In this document: positions 1 through 6,039 of the stretch, piece by piece
Position numbering within the stretch: position 1 is the stretch's first letter
Layout of the letters: each line of letters starts with the position of its first letter
Assembly (NCBI GenBank): GCA_021731385.1
Contig: JAKFXM010000009.1
Coordinates: 1-8,809 of the forward strand
Origin: Methanobacteriota archaeon
Lineage (GTDB): Archaea > Altiarchaeota > Altiarchaeia > IMC4 > QMZM01
Length of the DNA: 8,809 nt
Direction of reading: 5' to 3'
Program-made: the position numbers and the translations under genes
Notes under the pieces: generated by a model
Seen by the model: the letters and a program-made list of their open reading frames with translations, nothing else
Databases searched by the model: none
What the model was told of the DNA's origin: nothing

Positions 1-65
1 AGTCGCGAAGCGATTAGATTTTTTCTGGTTTTTTGTTTTGAAGTTTAAACGAAGCGAGGGTTAGG

Positions 66-119
66 GCGATTGAGAATTGCGAACGGAGTGAGCAACCCGA
101 AGGGCAAAACCTCAATTGC
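66..119. repeat. Long-loop hairpin with inner CCC-GAA-GGG hairpin
   Basis: Positions 66-74 (GCGATTGAG) pair with 111-119 (CTCAATTGC) over nine base pairs including one G-T wobble. The loop contains a small hairpin, CCC-gaa-GGG, at 96-104. The nested shape resembles the other intergenic elements in the window. The function is unknown. Confidence 0.5.
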
Positions 120-134
120 GTGTCTACGCCTATT

Positions 135-180
135 TAGCGAAATTTTATTACTAAAACATCTAATTTCTCAATAAAAAGCG
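135..180 (-). terminator. Possible T-rich terminator of the fwd operon
   Basis: Downstream of the fwdC stop the minus strand has short T tracts (CTTTTTATT near 171-180, GTTTTAG near 152-158, AAATTTCG beyond). Archaeal termination commonly uses U-rich tracts without an obligatory hairpin, and the last gene of the operon ends just before. This rests on composition only. Confidence 0.25.
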
Positions 181-195
181 AATACTTATATATAC

Positions 196-954
196 TCACC
201 CTTTCCTCACCACATAAATCAATCCCTTACCATCAATGCCCAGATCTCCCTGATACAATGAATATTCTGCATTATCCATGAAATGGTTGAAGTAGAAAGG
301 AGCCTTGAAATCCGGATCAAGGACAAAGATTTCGCCTGTTTTCATCAGGTAACCAATCCTGTTTTTCAAAATTTTTCCGATGGTAATTTTTCCACCCCTC
401 GCATAACTGCCCGCAAAGGATTCTGCCGTTCCTTTTATCAGAATCTCGCCGCCAGAGATATAGGAGCCAATCTCAGTTCCTGTGTTGCCATTGATAATTA
501 TCTTTCCACCCCTCATGCCCTTGTTTTCCCCCCTTTTGGCACAGCCTATGCAATCCCTTGCGTTTCCTTCAATCAGGATTTCCCCGTCACTCATTGATGT
601 TCCAATCCAGCTATTAGCATTGCCCGTTACAGTTATCTTTCCATTCTGCATGAATTCCCCAAGATGGATTCCTACAGAACCATTTATCAGGATTTCACCG
701 CCGTTCATATTCTCGCCAATTCTCTTAACTCTGGAAAAATCTCCTTCAAGAACAATCCTCTGCCTTTCTTTATCTTCTGCAATATCCCCCGTTATCTCAA
801 AAGAATCGGAGATCTTTCTCTTCTTATTTCCAAGAAAAACAGGAAGATTGGATATCTCACTTAGACTTTTGCCTGCGAAATTTTCAGGAATAATAGATTC
901 TGCCTCAAGCCCTGTTCCCGGCACTTCCCTTAGTTTCATTACTACTTCCTTCAA
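196..954 (-). CDS. fwdC: Formylmethanofuran dehydrogenase subunit C
   Basis: FwdC is the non-catalytic subunit that binds the FwdA amidohydrolase and FwdB in the formylmethanofuran dehydrogenase complex. The 252-residue product consists from about residue 85 of repeated beta-helix turns with a glycine-rich pattern (GGEILI, NGKITV, DGEILI, GGKIII, GGEILI, GGKITI). This is the fold shared with the alpha C-terminal domain of glutamate synthase. The length is near the usual 250-270. The longest reading starts at TTG 954, overlapping the fwdA stop as TTGA, and its N-terminus matches the FwdC starts I recall. An ATG at 939 has a better Shine-Dalgarno-like AAGGAAG just upstream, so the start is unsettled within five codons. 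It is the last gene of the fwdDBAC run. Family assignment is secure from sequence and context. Confidence 0.93.
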   Translation of the reverse strand: MKEVVMKLREVPGTGLEAESIIPENFAGKSLSEISNLPVFLGNKKRKISDSFEITGDIAEDKERQRIVLEGDFSRVKRIGENMNGGEILINGSVGIHLGEFMQNGKITVTGNANSWIGTSMSDGEILIEGNARDCIGCAKRGENKGMRGGKIIINGNTGTEIGSYISGGEILIKGTAESFAGSYARGGKITIGKILKNRIGYLMKTGEIFVLDPDFKAPFYFNHFMDNAEYSLYQGDLGIDGKGLIYVVRKG

Positions 955-2564
955 TTTAACGAATTTAGTTTATAATTTGAAATCGCAACGGAATATCTCT
1001 TTCTGAAGAATAGTTCAATCTCCCCCTCAATATCCGGATCTTTAACATCTCTTTCAACATAAATCGTCTTTCCGGGTTTTGAACTTGAGACCCTCCCATC
1101 ATTAACGACAATCTCACCATTAAGAATTGTGTATTTTGCCCTTCCAAAAGCCCTCTCTATTCTTTCACCATCCGTTTCTTCCGGGCTCAGGTCGTATAGA
1201 GCAAGGTCTGCCTTTGCCCCGGGGGCAATCCCCTTGTAATCAATGCCAAGAATCCTGGCAGGAGAGGCTCTTGTTATTGTCGCAATTTCATAAAGGCTGA
1301 ATTCCCTGTCTATTGAAAATAACATGCTTCTTTTTGATACTGCTTTGTTCATCTTTTTTGCAGATTCCTCCCTTGCCCTCATGCTCATTAACCACGAGAT
1401 TACCCTCGGGTATCTCGTAAAAGGACCTGCGTTGGGATGATCCGTTGACAAACACAGCCTTGATAAATCCTCTGCAAGAAGTGTCAATTCGAGCCCTATC
1501 GCCCACTGAACGGAATTTACGGGATTCTTTCCTGAGTAGTTATATGGTACAACTCCGCCACCGCATTCAAGTTCAACATCCCTTGAGACCCATTTGTTAC
1601 CCAAAAGTTTGGAGAGATGCTGCTCGAATGGGGCGTCAGCAGTCATTGTAGTTGTGTTATCAAGCGTTATCTGACCAATATCAAAACTTATCTTACTGTT
1701 TGAATTTATCTCCTTGATAACCTCCCCTGCTTTAGATTCAAAATTCTCCCATGAATCCCCCCCATAACTGCTGAACTGCATATGCGTAAGGTGTGCCTTA
1801 TTCCTGATTAATTTCATTGTTTCAAGGGCCGTAGTATAATTCCCCGGATAACCAAGGGAATTAAGATGCAGGTGAAGGGGATGCTGCAATTCCAATTCAG
1901 TTGCAACCTTCTCGAGATTCTTTATTATATCTGCAGGCGTTATGCTAAATTTTGGAATTTCATCATGCAGGTCAATTCTTTTTACCTCCCATAACCATGA
2001 CAGAAATCCCCCAGGATTGACTGCCTTTATCCCATATGTCTTTGTGACAGAGAGCATCCATGCAACATAGTCTCTTAATTTCTCATAGGAATTCTTTGCT
2101 ATGTAATCCGCCACAAGGTAGTTATTCCCCAGAAGAAGAAGCGCTCCCTTGTCCATTAACGGTATGTCATCAAGTTCCTCATGGGTGTGCCTTGCAGTAA
2201 TTGCCGGTGTAGCGGGCTGGAGAATGAATGAGTAGCCAAGAAGGGCATAACCATAGCCGGTAAGAAATGTAGTGGGTATGCTAAATCCGGAGCCGGACCT
2301 TATTATCTGGTTTCCTTCACAAAAAATGGTCTTGTCCTCAGGGCGCATCAGCCTTCCGGAATTTACCAATCCCCCCGCAACATGTGTGTGAATATCCACA
2401 CCACCCGACATCAGGACTTTTTTCTCTGCATCTATCTCAACAATGCCATTTACTGATGTAAATCTATCTACGATCTTTCCTTTTTCTATAAGGACATCCA
2501 TGCAGTCCCCGGCAATATTGTTTACAGGGCAATAAACGCTTGCGTTCTTTATTATTATATCCAT
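951..2564 (-). CDS. fwdA: Formylmethanofuran dehydrogenase subunit A (amidohydrolase)
   Basis: FwdA carries the dinuclear metal site that condenses formate, delivered from FwdB through an internal tunnel, with methanofuran. Numbered from the ATG at 2564, visible metal and catalytic residues are the HTH motif (H59, H61), the lysine in YGIKAVNPGG (K180, expected to be carboxylated), histidines in HLHL (H231, H233) and LTHMQ (H261), and the aspartate in STDHPN (D375). The length of about 537 is slightly below the usual 550-580. The reading frame is open to an ATG at 2582, six codons further out. I prefer 2564 because family members begin with a segment like MDIIIKNASVY and the active-site numbering then fits. 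The first codons overlap the end of the preceding nuclease gene (stop at 2555), an unusual neighbour inside this operon. The 3' end overlaps fwdC. Confidence 0.95.
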   Translation of the reverse strand: MDIIIKNASVYCPVNNIAGDCMDVLIEKGKIVDRFTSVNGIVEIDAEKKVLMSGGVDIHTHVAGGLVNSGRLMRPEDKTIFCEGNQIIRSGSGFSIPTTFLTGYGYALLGYSFILQPATPAITARHTHEELDDIPLMDKGALLLLGNNYLVADYIAKNSYEKLRDYVAWMLSVTKTYGIKAVNPGGFLSWLWEVKRIDLHDEIPKFSITPADIIKNLEKVATELELQHPLHLHLNSLGYPGNYTTALETMKLIRNKAHLTHMQFSSYGGDSWENFESKAGEVIKEINSNSKISFDIGQITLDNTTTMTADAPFEQHLSKLLGNKWVSRDVELECGGGVVPYNYSGKNPVNSVQWAIGLELTLLAEDLSRLCLSTDHPNAGPFTRYPRVISWLMSMRAREESAKKMNKAVSKRSMLFSIDREFSLYEIATITRASPARILGIDYKGIAPGAKADLALYDLSPEETDGERIERAFGRAKYTILNGEIVVNDGRVSSSKPGKTIYVERDVKDPDIEGEIELFFRKRYSVAISNYKLNSLN

Positions 2565-3661
2565 TTCTTTTTCTCTAACCATCTTGGTATCAATTTTAAT
2601 TTAACTCTTAATTCTTTCTCAGAAGGTAAAGCCAATTTATACTTAGAAGCAAAAATCTTATTGTTCAATCCGCCTAAAACATACTTGGCAAAAATTTCAT
2701 GTTTCTTTGCACAAAGGATAAGCCCTATTGGCTCATTTTCATCCCCTATCCTCTCATTTTCTTTGAAATAGTTAAGATAAAAATTCATCTGCCCCATATC
2801 GGAATGATCGAGCTCACCAGTCTTTAAATCTATCAAAACAAAACACTTCAATAGACGATTGTAGAAAACTAAGTCAATGTAATAGTGACGATTAGCAATA
2901 GTAATTCTTTTTTGACGGGCAACAAAGGTAAAACCTTTGCCAAGTTCTAAAAGAAAAAATTGAAGTTTATCAATAAGTGCCTGTTCTAACCGAGTCTCAG
3001 TATATGATGTCTCCTCTTTAAAGTTTAGAAACTCTAGGATATAAGGGTCTTTAATTGCGTCTTCTGGTTTTTCTATAATCTGTCCCTTATTCGCCATCTT
3101 TATTACTGCTTTTGTATCTTTGCTTAAAGCCAATCGTTCAAAAAGCATTGAATTAATCTGCCTCTTTAACTCTCTCACGGACCAATTATTCTGAATCGCC
3201 TCTTGTTCATAAAAGGAGCGAGCAAGCGGTTCTTCTACTTTTAATAATTCGCAATAGTTAGACCATGAGAGCATTGGTTCACATTTTGGAGACGGTGTCT
3301 GCTGAATTGCAGATTTACTATACGGTGTCTCTGACTTTTGGAGTTTTTGGGATTCGTCAGACACTGTCTGACGAATTGGGAATGATTGGTAGAAAAGCCT
3401 CATCATTTTTAAATTTGTAGGAGAGAATCCTCTACCAAACATTTCAGTCATATCATTTGCCAATCTCACAATGAGTTCTTCACCATATTCTGCCCGCAAC
3501 TTACCCTTTTGCTCAAACTCAACAATCTCTTTTCCAATCTCCCAGTATGCAAATACCTGCACCTTGTTTATCTCCCTAATTACCTTAGTTCTTGCATCTG
3601 CTAAGATCGTAGTGATTCTACCAAGCAAATTTTTGTAATTTTTTGAGATTATGTCCTTCAT
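2555..3661 (-). CDS. YhcG/DUF1016 family PD-(D/E)XK nuclease
   Basis: The 368-residue protein has the two-part YhcG layout. The N-terminal DUF1016 helical domain spans about residues 8-180 (YWEIGKEIVEFEQ near 39-51, RGFSPTNLKMMRLFY near 77-91, SWSNYCELL near 132-140, VRELKRQINSMLFERLALS near 162-180). The C-terminal restriction-like nuclease domain spans about 205-350. Candidate catalytic residues are E239, D263, D278 and K280, giving D-x14-DxK. Family members are often found in defence or mobile contexts and their cellular role is poorly defined. A low-complexity linker at about 96-128 has QT.S-like repeats. The gene sits 4 nt after the fwdB stop and overlaps the fwdA start, so it is cotranscribed with a core carbon-fixation operon in which it has no known role. 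A GGAAGGT 8 nt before the ATG may serve as ribosome-binding site. It looks like an intact insertion. Confidence 0.9.
   Translation of the reverse strand: MKDIISKNYKNLLGRITTILADARTKVIREINKVQVFAYWEIGKEIVEFEQKGKLRAEYGEELIVRLANDMTEMFGRGFSPTNLKMMRLFYQSFPIRQTVSDESQKLQKSETPYSKSAIQQTPSPKCEPMLSWSNYCELLKVEEPLARSFYEQEAIQNNWSVRELKRQINSMLFERLALSKDTKAVIKMANKGQIIEKPEDAIKDPYILEFLNFKEETSYTETRLEQALIDKLQFFLLELGKGFTFVARQKRITIANRHYYIDLVFYNRLLKCFVLIDLKTGELDHSDMGQMNFYLNYFKENERIGDENEPIGLILCAKKHEIFAKYVLGGLNNKIFASKYKLALPSEKELRVKLKLIPRWLEKKKWI
3352..3376. repeat. Perfect 12-bp inverted repeat inside the nuclease linker
   Basis: ATTCGTCAGACA at 3352-3363 is the exact reverse complement of 3365-3376, separated by a single base. 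It lies in the linker coding region of the YhcG-type gene and encodes residues around IRQTVSDES. Nearby, ACGGTGTCT occurs twice in direct orientation (3292-3300 and 3322-3330), exactly 30 bp apart. The linker DNA is therefore repetitive in both senses. Confidence 0.9.
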
Positions 3662-3665
3662 CCTC

Positions 3666-4925
3666 TCAAACCTTCCCGATAATCCGGGTTAGTATCTCCT
3701 TATCCGATAAAATTCCTTTAGGGGCATCGATCAATTTTTTCATGCTTAAAGGAACCCCATCCATTCTATAGGCAGTTCCACCATCTTCAATGCCGGAGAT
3801 TGCCGATGGTATGTAGACTCTCGAAATCCCCGCCGTTAATGAAAATGCAGGGTCAATGACAAAGACAGGGATTTTTTTCATATACCTGACAGCATCCCTT
3901 GGAAAATGTGCTACCGGGTCTGATGCAACAACCAACATTGAATCAACCTCTTCATTCATCAGCAAATCAACAGCAGTGGTCTCACCGGGATTATATCTGG
4001 GGTAACCCCTTGAGAAGTCAACACCAAACGGATAGCCTGTCTGCCAGGTAAAAACCTCCCCGGCCCCCTTTACATTGTAATGCCCTCGCATAGGCATTAT
4101 TATAAAATGCGTATAATCATTCAGGTCTTTTACAAGGTTAAGCGCATTATCAACATTCCTGAATTTGCCCTCACTCATCGTAAGTCCCAGGCCGAAGAAT
4201 ACTGCACCGAATTCGCAGTTCTTCATCCTGTTTGCGAGTTTTTCTATTTCCCCTCTGTGAATTCCTGCAACATTCTCCGGAATTGGCTTATCCTTTATTG
4301 CAAGCCTCAATGCAGATATAAGTTCAAAATCCTGATTTGGATTTATCTTCAGAAAATTCGAACAGACCTTTGCGGTATCGCTCTTCCTGACATCTATCAC
4401 GACATTGTACCTGTCCCTCCTACCCTCCTCTCTATAAAGCCCCCTTGGGAATGAGGTATATCTTGACATGTGTCTGGGATGCGCTTCCAATGGGTTGCAT
4501 CCCCAGTATATTATCAGGTCTGCATAGTTTAGAGTCTCACCCAATGTGGAGGAAACCATTCCCGAACTCTGTTCTGCAACTATTGAAGGGCCATGGCATA
4601 CGCTTGATGTGTTGTCTATTACCCCCTTAACCCTTTCGGCGAGCATCACACCTAAACGGATTGCATCTATATTTGTGGAACTCCACCCATAGAGCAATGG
4701 CCTGCTGGAATTTGAAAGAACATCTGCTATCTCTGCGATGGATTCATCAATGCTAATCTCCTCGCCTTTTTTCAATGGTGTTAAAACTTCATGGACATTC
4801 AGGAATTTTGCAGTTCCTAATTTGCAGGTATTCTCAATTGTTTTTATTCTATTGTCTTCAACCTCAATTTCAATATCATCGCAAAGACTTCCACAAAATG
4901 GGCATGTAACATCGCTGAATTTCAT
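3666..4925 (-). CDS. fwdB: Formylmethanofuran dehydrogenase subunit B (catalytic, W/Mo)
   Basis: FwdB is the formate dehydrogenase-like subunit that reduces CO2 to formate at a tungsto- or molybdopterin site using low-potential electrons. The N-terminus holds the [4Fe-4S] motif C8-x2-C11-x3-C15-x18-C34. The metal ligand is C110 in the SVCHGPS motif, followed by H111. In some methanogens this position is selenocysteine, whereas here it is a cysteine codon. The length of 419 is near the usual 430. The C-terminal half carries the family's pterin-enzyme features (GCNPLEAHPRHM near 160, MPMRGHYNV near 280, SDPVAHFPRDA near 340). The current ATG has only a weak upstream ribosome-binding sequence and is separated from fwdD by a 230-bp hairpin-rich insertion. 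Downstream it is followed by the nuclease gene instead of fwdA. Confidence 0.95.
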   Translation of the reverse strand: MKFSDVTCPFCGSLCDDIEIEVEDNRIKTIENTCKLGTAKFLNVHEVLTPLKKGEEISIDESIAEIADVLSNSSRPLLYGWSSTNIDAIRLGVMLAERVKGVIDNTSSVCHGPSIVAEQSSGMVSSTLGETLNYADLIIYWGCNPLEAHPRHMSRYTSFPRGLYREEGRRDRYNVVIDVRKSDTAKVCSNFLKINPNQDFELISALRLAIKDKPIPENVAGIHRGEIEKLANRMKNCEFGAVFFGLGLTMSEGKFRNVDNALNLVKDLNDYTHFIIMPMRGHYNVKGAGEVFTWQTGYPFGVDFSRGYPRYNPGETTAVDLLMNEEVDSMLVVASDPVAHFPRDAVRYMKKIPVFVIDPAFSLTAGISRVYIPSAISGIEDGGTAYRMDGVPLSMKKLIDAPKGILSDKEILTRIIGKV

Positions 4926-4927
4926 CT
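4915..4927. repeat. Direct repeat copy 2 (at present fwdB start)
   Basis: CTGAATTTCATCT is identical to 5149-5161. On the coding strand this is AGATGAAATTCAG, containing the fwdB ATG. Similarity continues into fwdB codons 5-8 (ATGT.A). It is interpreted as one arm of a target-site duplication. Confidence 0.85.
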
Positions 4928-4936
4928 TTCACAGCC

Positions 4937-4965
4937 TTTTTCTTTCTTTTCCAAAGAAAGAAAAA
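4937..4965. repeat. 13-bp perfect hairpin, T/A-rich
   Basis: Arms 4937-4949 and 4953-4965 are exact reverse complements with a 3-nt loop. One arm on each strand is a pyrimidine (U-rich) tract, so this is also a candidate bidirectional terminator or attenuator between fwdD and fwdB. Confidence 0.85.
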
Positions 4966-4966
4966 C

Positions 4967-5069
4967 GCTGGCGAAAAAGAAAGAAAGGAATTTCACTTCG
5001 TGAAATTCTATTGAATCTAATGAGTGGAATTTATGTGGGGTGCGAAGCACCCCACTCATTTTCGCCAGC
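4967..5069. repeat. 11-bp long-range stem enclosing two hairpins
   Basis: GCTGGCGAAAA at 4967-4977 pairs with TTTTCGCCAGC at 5059-5069. Inside are two 9-bp perfect hairpins with 3-nt loops, at 4988-5008 and 5035-5055. An alternative pairing of 5019-5027 with 5052-5060 competes with the second hairpin. The sequence can therefore adopt a three-way junction with a possible switch, though no known riboswitch was recognised. Confidence 0.75.
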
Positions 5070-5072
5070 CTT

Positions 5073-5128
5073 CCCGAATTAGGCTTTGCCTAATTGGGCC
5101 CAAAAATTTCCTTTGGAAATTTTTCGGG
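5073..5128. repeat. Bi-hairpin repeat, copy 1
   Basis: Two adjacent perfect hairpins, AATTAGGC-ttt-GCCTAATT (5077-5095) and a 10-bp stem at 5102-5124, are joined by GGGCCC and closed by CCCG (5073-5076) with CGGG (5125-5128). The same architecture and linking sequence recur at 7481-7545 with different stem tips that remain paired, showing that structure is conserved between copies. Confidence 0.8.
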
Positions 5129-5159
5129 TTGTTAAACGGCTGACATAACTGAATTTCAT
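5079..5159 (-). pseudogene. Relic fwdB 5' end left on the fwdD side of the insertion
   Basis: An ATG at 5157-5159 overlaps the fwdD stop as ATGA and opens a 26-codon frame beginning MKFSYVSR. This resembles the real FwdB start MKFSDVTC, and the frame then runs into hairpin sequence and stops at 5079-5081. It sits 9 nt below a strong GAGGAGGT. I read it as the ancestral fwdB start, cut off by the insertion. It may still be translated as a short nonsense peptide. Confidence 0.7.
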
Positions 5160-5161
5160 CT
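5149..5161. repeat. Direct repeat copy 1 (at fwdD stop)
   Basis: Perfect 13-bp match to 4915-4927. It contains the fwdD stop codon and the ancestral fwdB ATG. Confidence 0.85.
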
Positions 5162-5581
5162 GCCAATTACCTCCTCTATTGAAGTTGGCCTTGAAGATAC
5201 TGTCTTTACCTTGACTTTAATCCCCTTGAATGACGGCATACCATCCTTTGTTTCTCCCGGTATGATATAATTAGCCAATGGTCCAAGCGGAAGGAAGATC
5301 ATTCCCCTATGCGGTGAATTTTTTGATTTCCTAGCGCTAACAATGATACTGTTTCCATTATGCGAAATCCGTATATTCCCTCCCTCCATAATGCCAAGTT
5401 CTGCAAAATCATCAGTGTCAATTTCGCATAATGAAATTGAATTATAATAATCCCTGCTACCCTTCCGGTCTATATTCTCCCCCTGATCCAATGTACGGAC
5501 GGTTATCAGGGTCATCTCCTTCGCTGGGGAGCCTAAAAGGGATTTTAAATCCCTGAGAGCTGTTGGAACTGCCATAATCAC
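5156..5581 (-). CDS. fwdD: Formylmethanofuran dehydrogenase subunit D (molybdopterin dinucleotide-binding)
   Basis: FwdD corresponds to the C-terminal molybdopterin dinucleotide-binding domain of formate dehydrogenases and completes the cofactor site of FwdB. The segment from MTLITVRTLDQGENIDRKGS through YYNSISLCEID, GGNIRISHNG and GMIFLPLGPLANYIIPGET matches the family, including the conserved PLGP(W/L)AN-like stretch. The longest reading starts at GTG 5581, immediately after the stop of the upstream iron-sulfur gene, with ATG options at 5575 and 5515. The family core begins near 5515, so the first 22 residues are either a lineage-specific extension or untranslated. None of the candidates has ideally spaced ribosome-binding sequence. 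The 3' end contains the stranded GAGGAGGT and overlaps the relic fwdB start. Confidence 0.9.
   Translation of the reverse strand: MIMAVPTALRDLKSLLGSPAKEMTLITVRTLDQGENIDRKGSRDYYNSISLCEIDTDDFAELGIMEGGNIRISHNGNSIIVSARKSKNSPHRGMIFLPLGPLANYIIPGETKDGMPSFKGIKVKVKTVSSRPTSIEEVIGR
5169..5176 (-). promoter_or_regulatory. Strong Shine-Dalgarno stranded upstream of relic fwdB start
   Basis: GAGGAGGT on the minus strand, inside the 3' end of fwdD, complements the 3' end of archaeal 16S rRNA. Its spacing of 9 nt suits the relic ATG at 5159. The present fwdB ATG at 4925 is more than 230 nt away and has no comparable site. Confidence 0.75.
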
Positions 5582-6037
5582 CTATACAAATTCTATAGCC
5601 TTTGTCGGGCAGACATCAACACATATCCTGCATCTCTTGTCCTCACCGGTTCTTCGGCATCTGCTTATATCCACAATTTTGACCTTTCCATTAATCACCC
5701 TAAAAACGAGATCCCTGCTCTTTGGACCCTTTCCACCCATTGCCCCCGGGTCAGCCATGGCAGATACCGGACATGCAATAACGCAATTTCCGCAACCGCT
5801 GCAGAATTTTTCGTGGATTATTAAACCTGTTTTCTCTGCCTTGCCCAATCCTGAGATAATTTCCTCAAGTTCTTTCTTTTTTGTAGTATATCCTGAATTT
5901 AGGATCGGCGAGCATTGCTCTAATTTGCCCTCCCCATGCAAAAGTTTCACGGCAAAACTCATACAGCTATCTTCGCCGCATTTTCCGCAGTTGAGCCCGG
6001 GCAGATTTTTGTATACCTGCATAACTGATACTGCCAT
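5582..6037 (-). CDS. Three-cluster iron-sulfur protein: CdhE/RnfB-type Fe4S domain plus ferredoxin domain
   Basis: A 151-residue soluble protein. Residues 5-45 form an Fe4S domain with C17-x2-C20-x4-C25-x16-C42, the same spacing as at the N-terminus of the adjacent CdhE, with shared flanking residues (CMSFA.KLL). Residues 70-151 form a two-cluster ferredoxin domain. The first motif is C79-x2-C82-x2-C85-x3-C89-P. The second is C127-x8-C136-x2-C139-x3-C143-P, with an enlarged gap after the first cysteine. Domain order resembles RnfB without its membrane helix. Three [4Fe-4S] clusters are expected. It starts 2 nt after cdhE with GGAAGGT upstream and ends against fwdD, so it is in the same operon. 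The likely role, by inference, is electron transfer to the Fwd or ACDS complexes. No established gene name is recognised. Confidence 0.88.
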   Translation of the reverse strand: MAVSVMQVYKNLPGLNCGKCGEDSCMSFAVKLLHGEGKLEQCSPILNSGYTTKKKELEEIISGLGKAEKTGLIIHEKFCSGCGNCVIACPVSAMADPGAMGGKGPKSRDLVFRVINGKVKIVDISRCRRTGEDKRCRICVDVCPTKAIEFV

Positions 6038-6039
6038 TC

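Larger units (their letters stand above)
1..195. other. Gene-free region downstream of fwdC
   Basis: No convincing coding sequence was found on either strand. The stretch has a composition unlike the operon, with repeated short words such as GCGAAGCG, GAAGCGAG and GGAGTGAGC. Similar words occur in the two intergenic repeats around the toxin-antitoxin genes (7551-7710 and 8481-8594). It probably holds another diverged copy or part of a structured repeat, but I cannot define its ends. Confidence 0.5.
4928..5148. mobile_element. Hairpin-rich insertion between fwdD and fwdB
   Basis: About 220 bp without a substantial gene, flanked by the 13-bp direct repeats at 4915-4927 and 5149-5161. It contains at least five perfect short hairpins: arms 4937-4949/4953-4965; 4988-4996/5000-5008; 5035-5043/5047-5055; 5077-5084/5088-5095; 5102-5111/5115-5124. 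A long-range 11-bp stem (4967-4977 with 5059-5069) encloses the second and third hairpins. Short imperfect terminal inverted repeats may exist (CAGCC at 4932-4936, GGCTG at 5138-5142). There is no transposase, so if mobile it would be a non-autonomous, MITE-like or structured element. It could affect transcription or translation of fwdBAC. Confidence 0.7.

Noticed and set aside
196..954. Glutamate synthase alpha C-terminal domain protein
   Set aside because: The beta-helix fold is shared, but the position after fwdA and the FwdC-like N-terminus identify the Fwd subunit.
482..1006. 174-codon plus-strand open frame opposite fwdC
   Set aside because: It is antisense to a clear FwdC beta-helix gene, with composition biased to P, S, I and F as expected of a shadow frame.
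4588..4600. Selenocysteine at the FwdB metal-ligand position
   Set aside because: The codon at residue 110 is a cysteine codon and the frame is continuous, so no UGA recoding is needed.
5073..5128. tRNA-like cloverleaf
   Set aside because: There are multiple hairpins, but no T-loop or anticodon features, and the arms are A/T-rich with 3-nt loops.
4928..5148. CRISPR array or insertion sequence
   Set aside because: There is no regular direct-repeat and spacer pattern and no transposase reading frame. The hairpins differ from one another.
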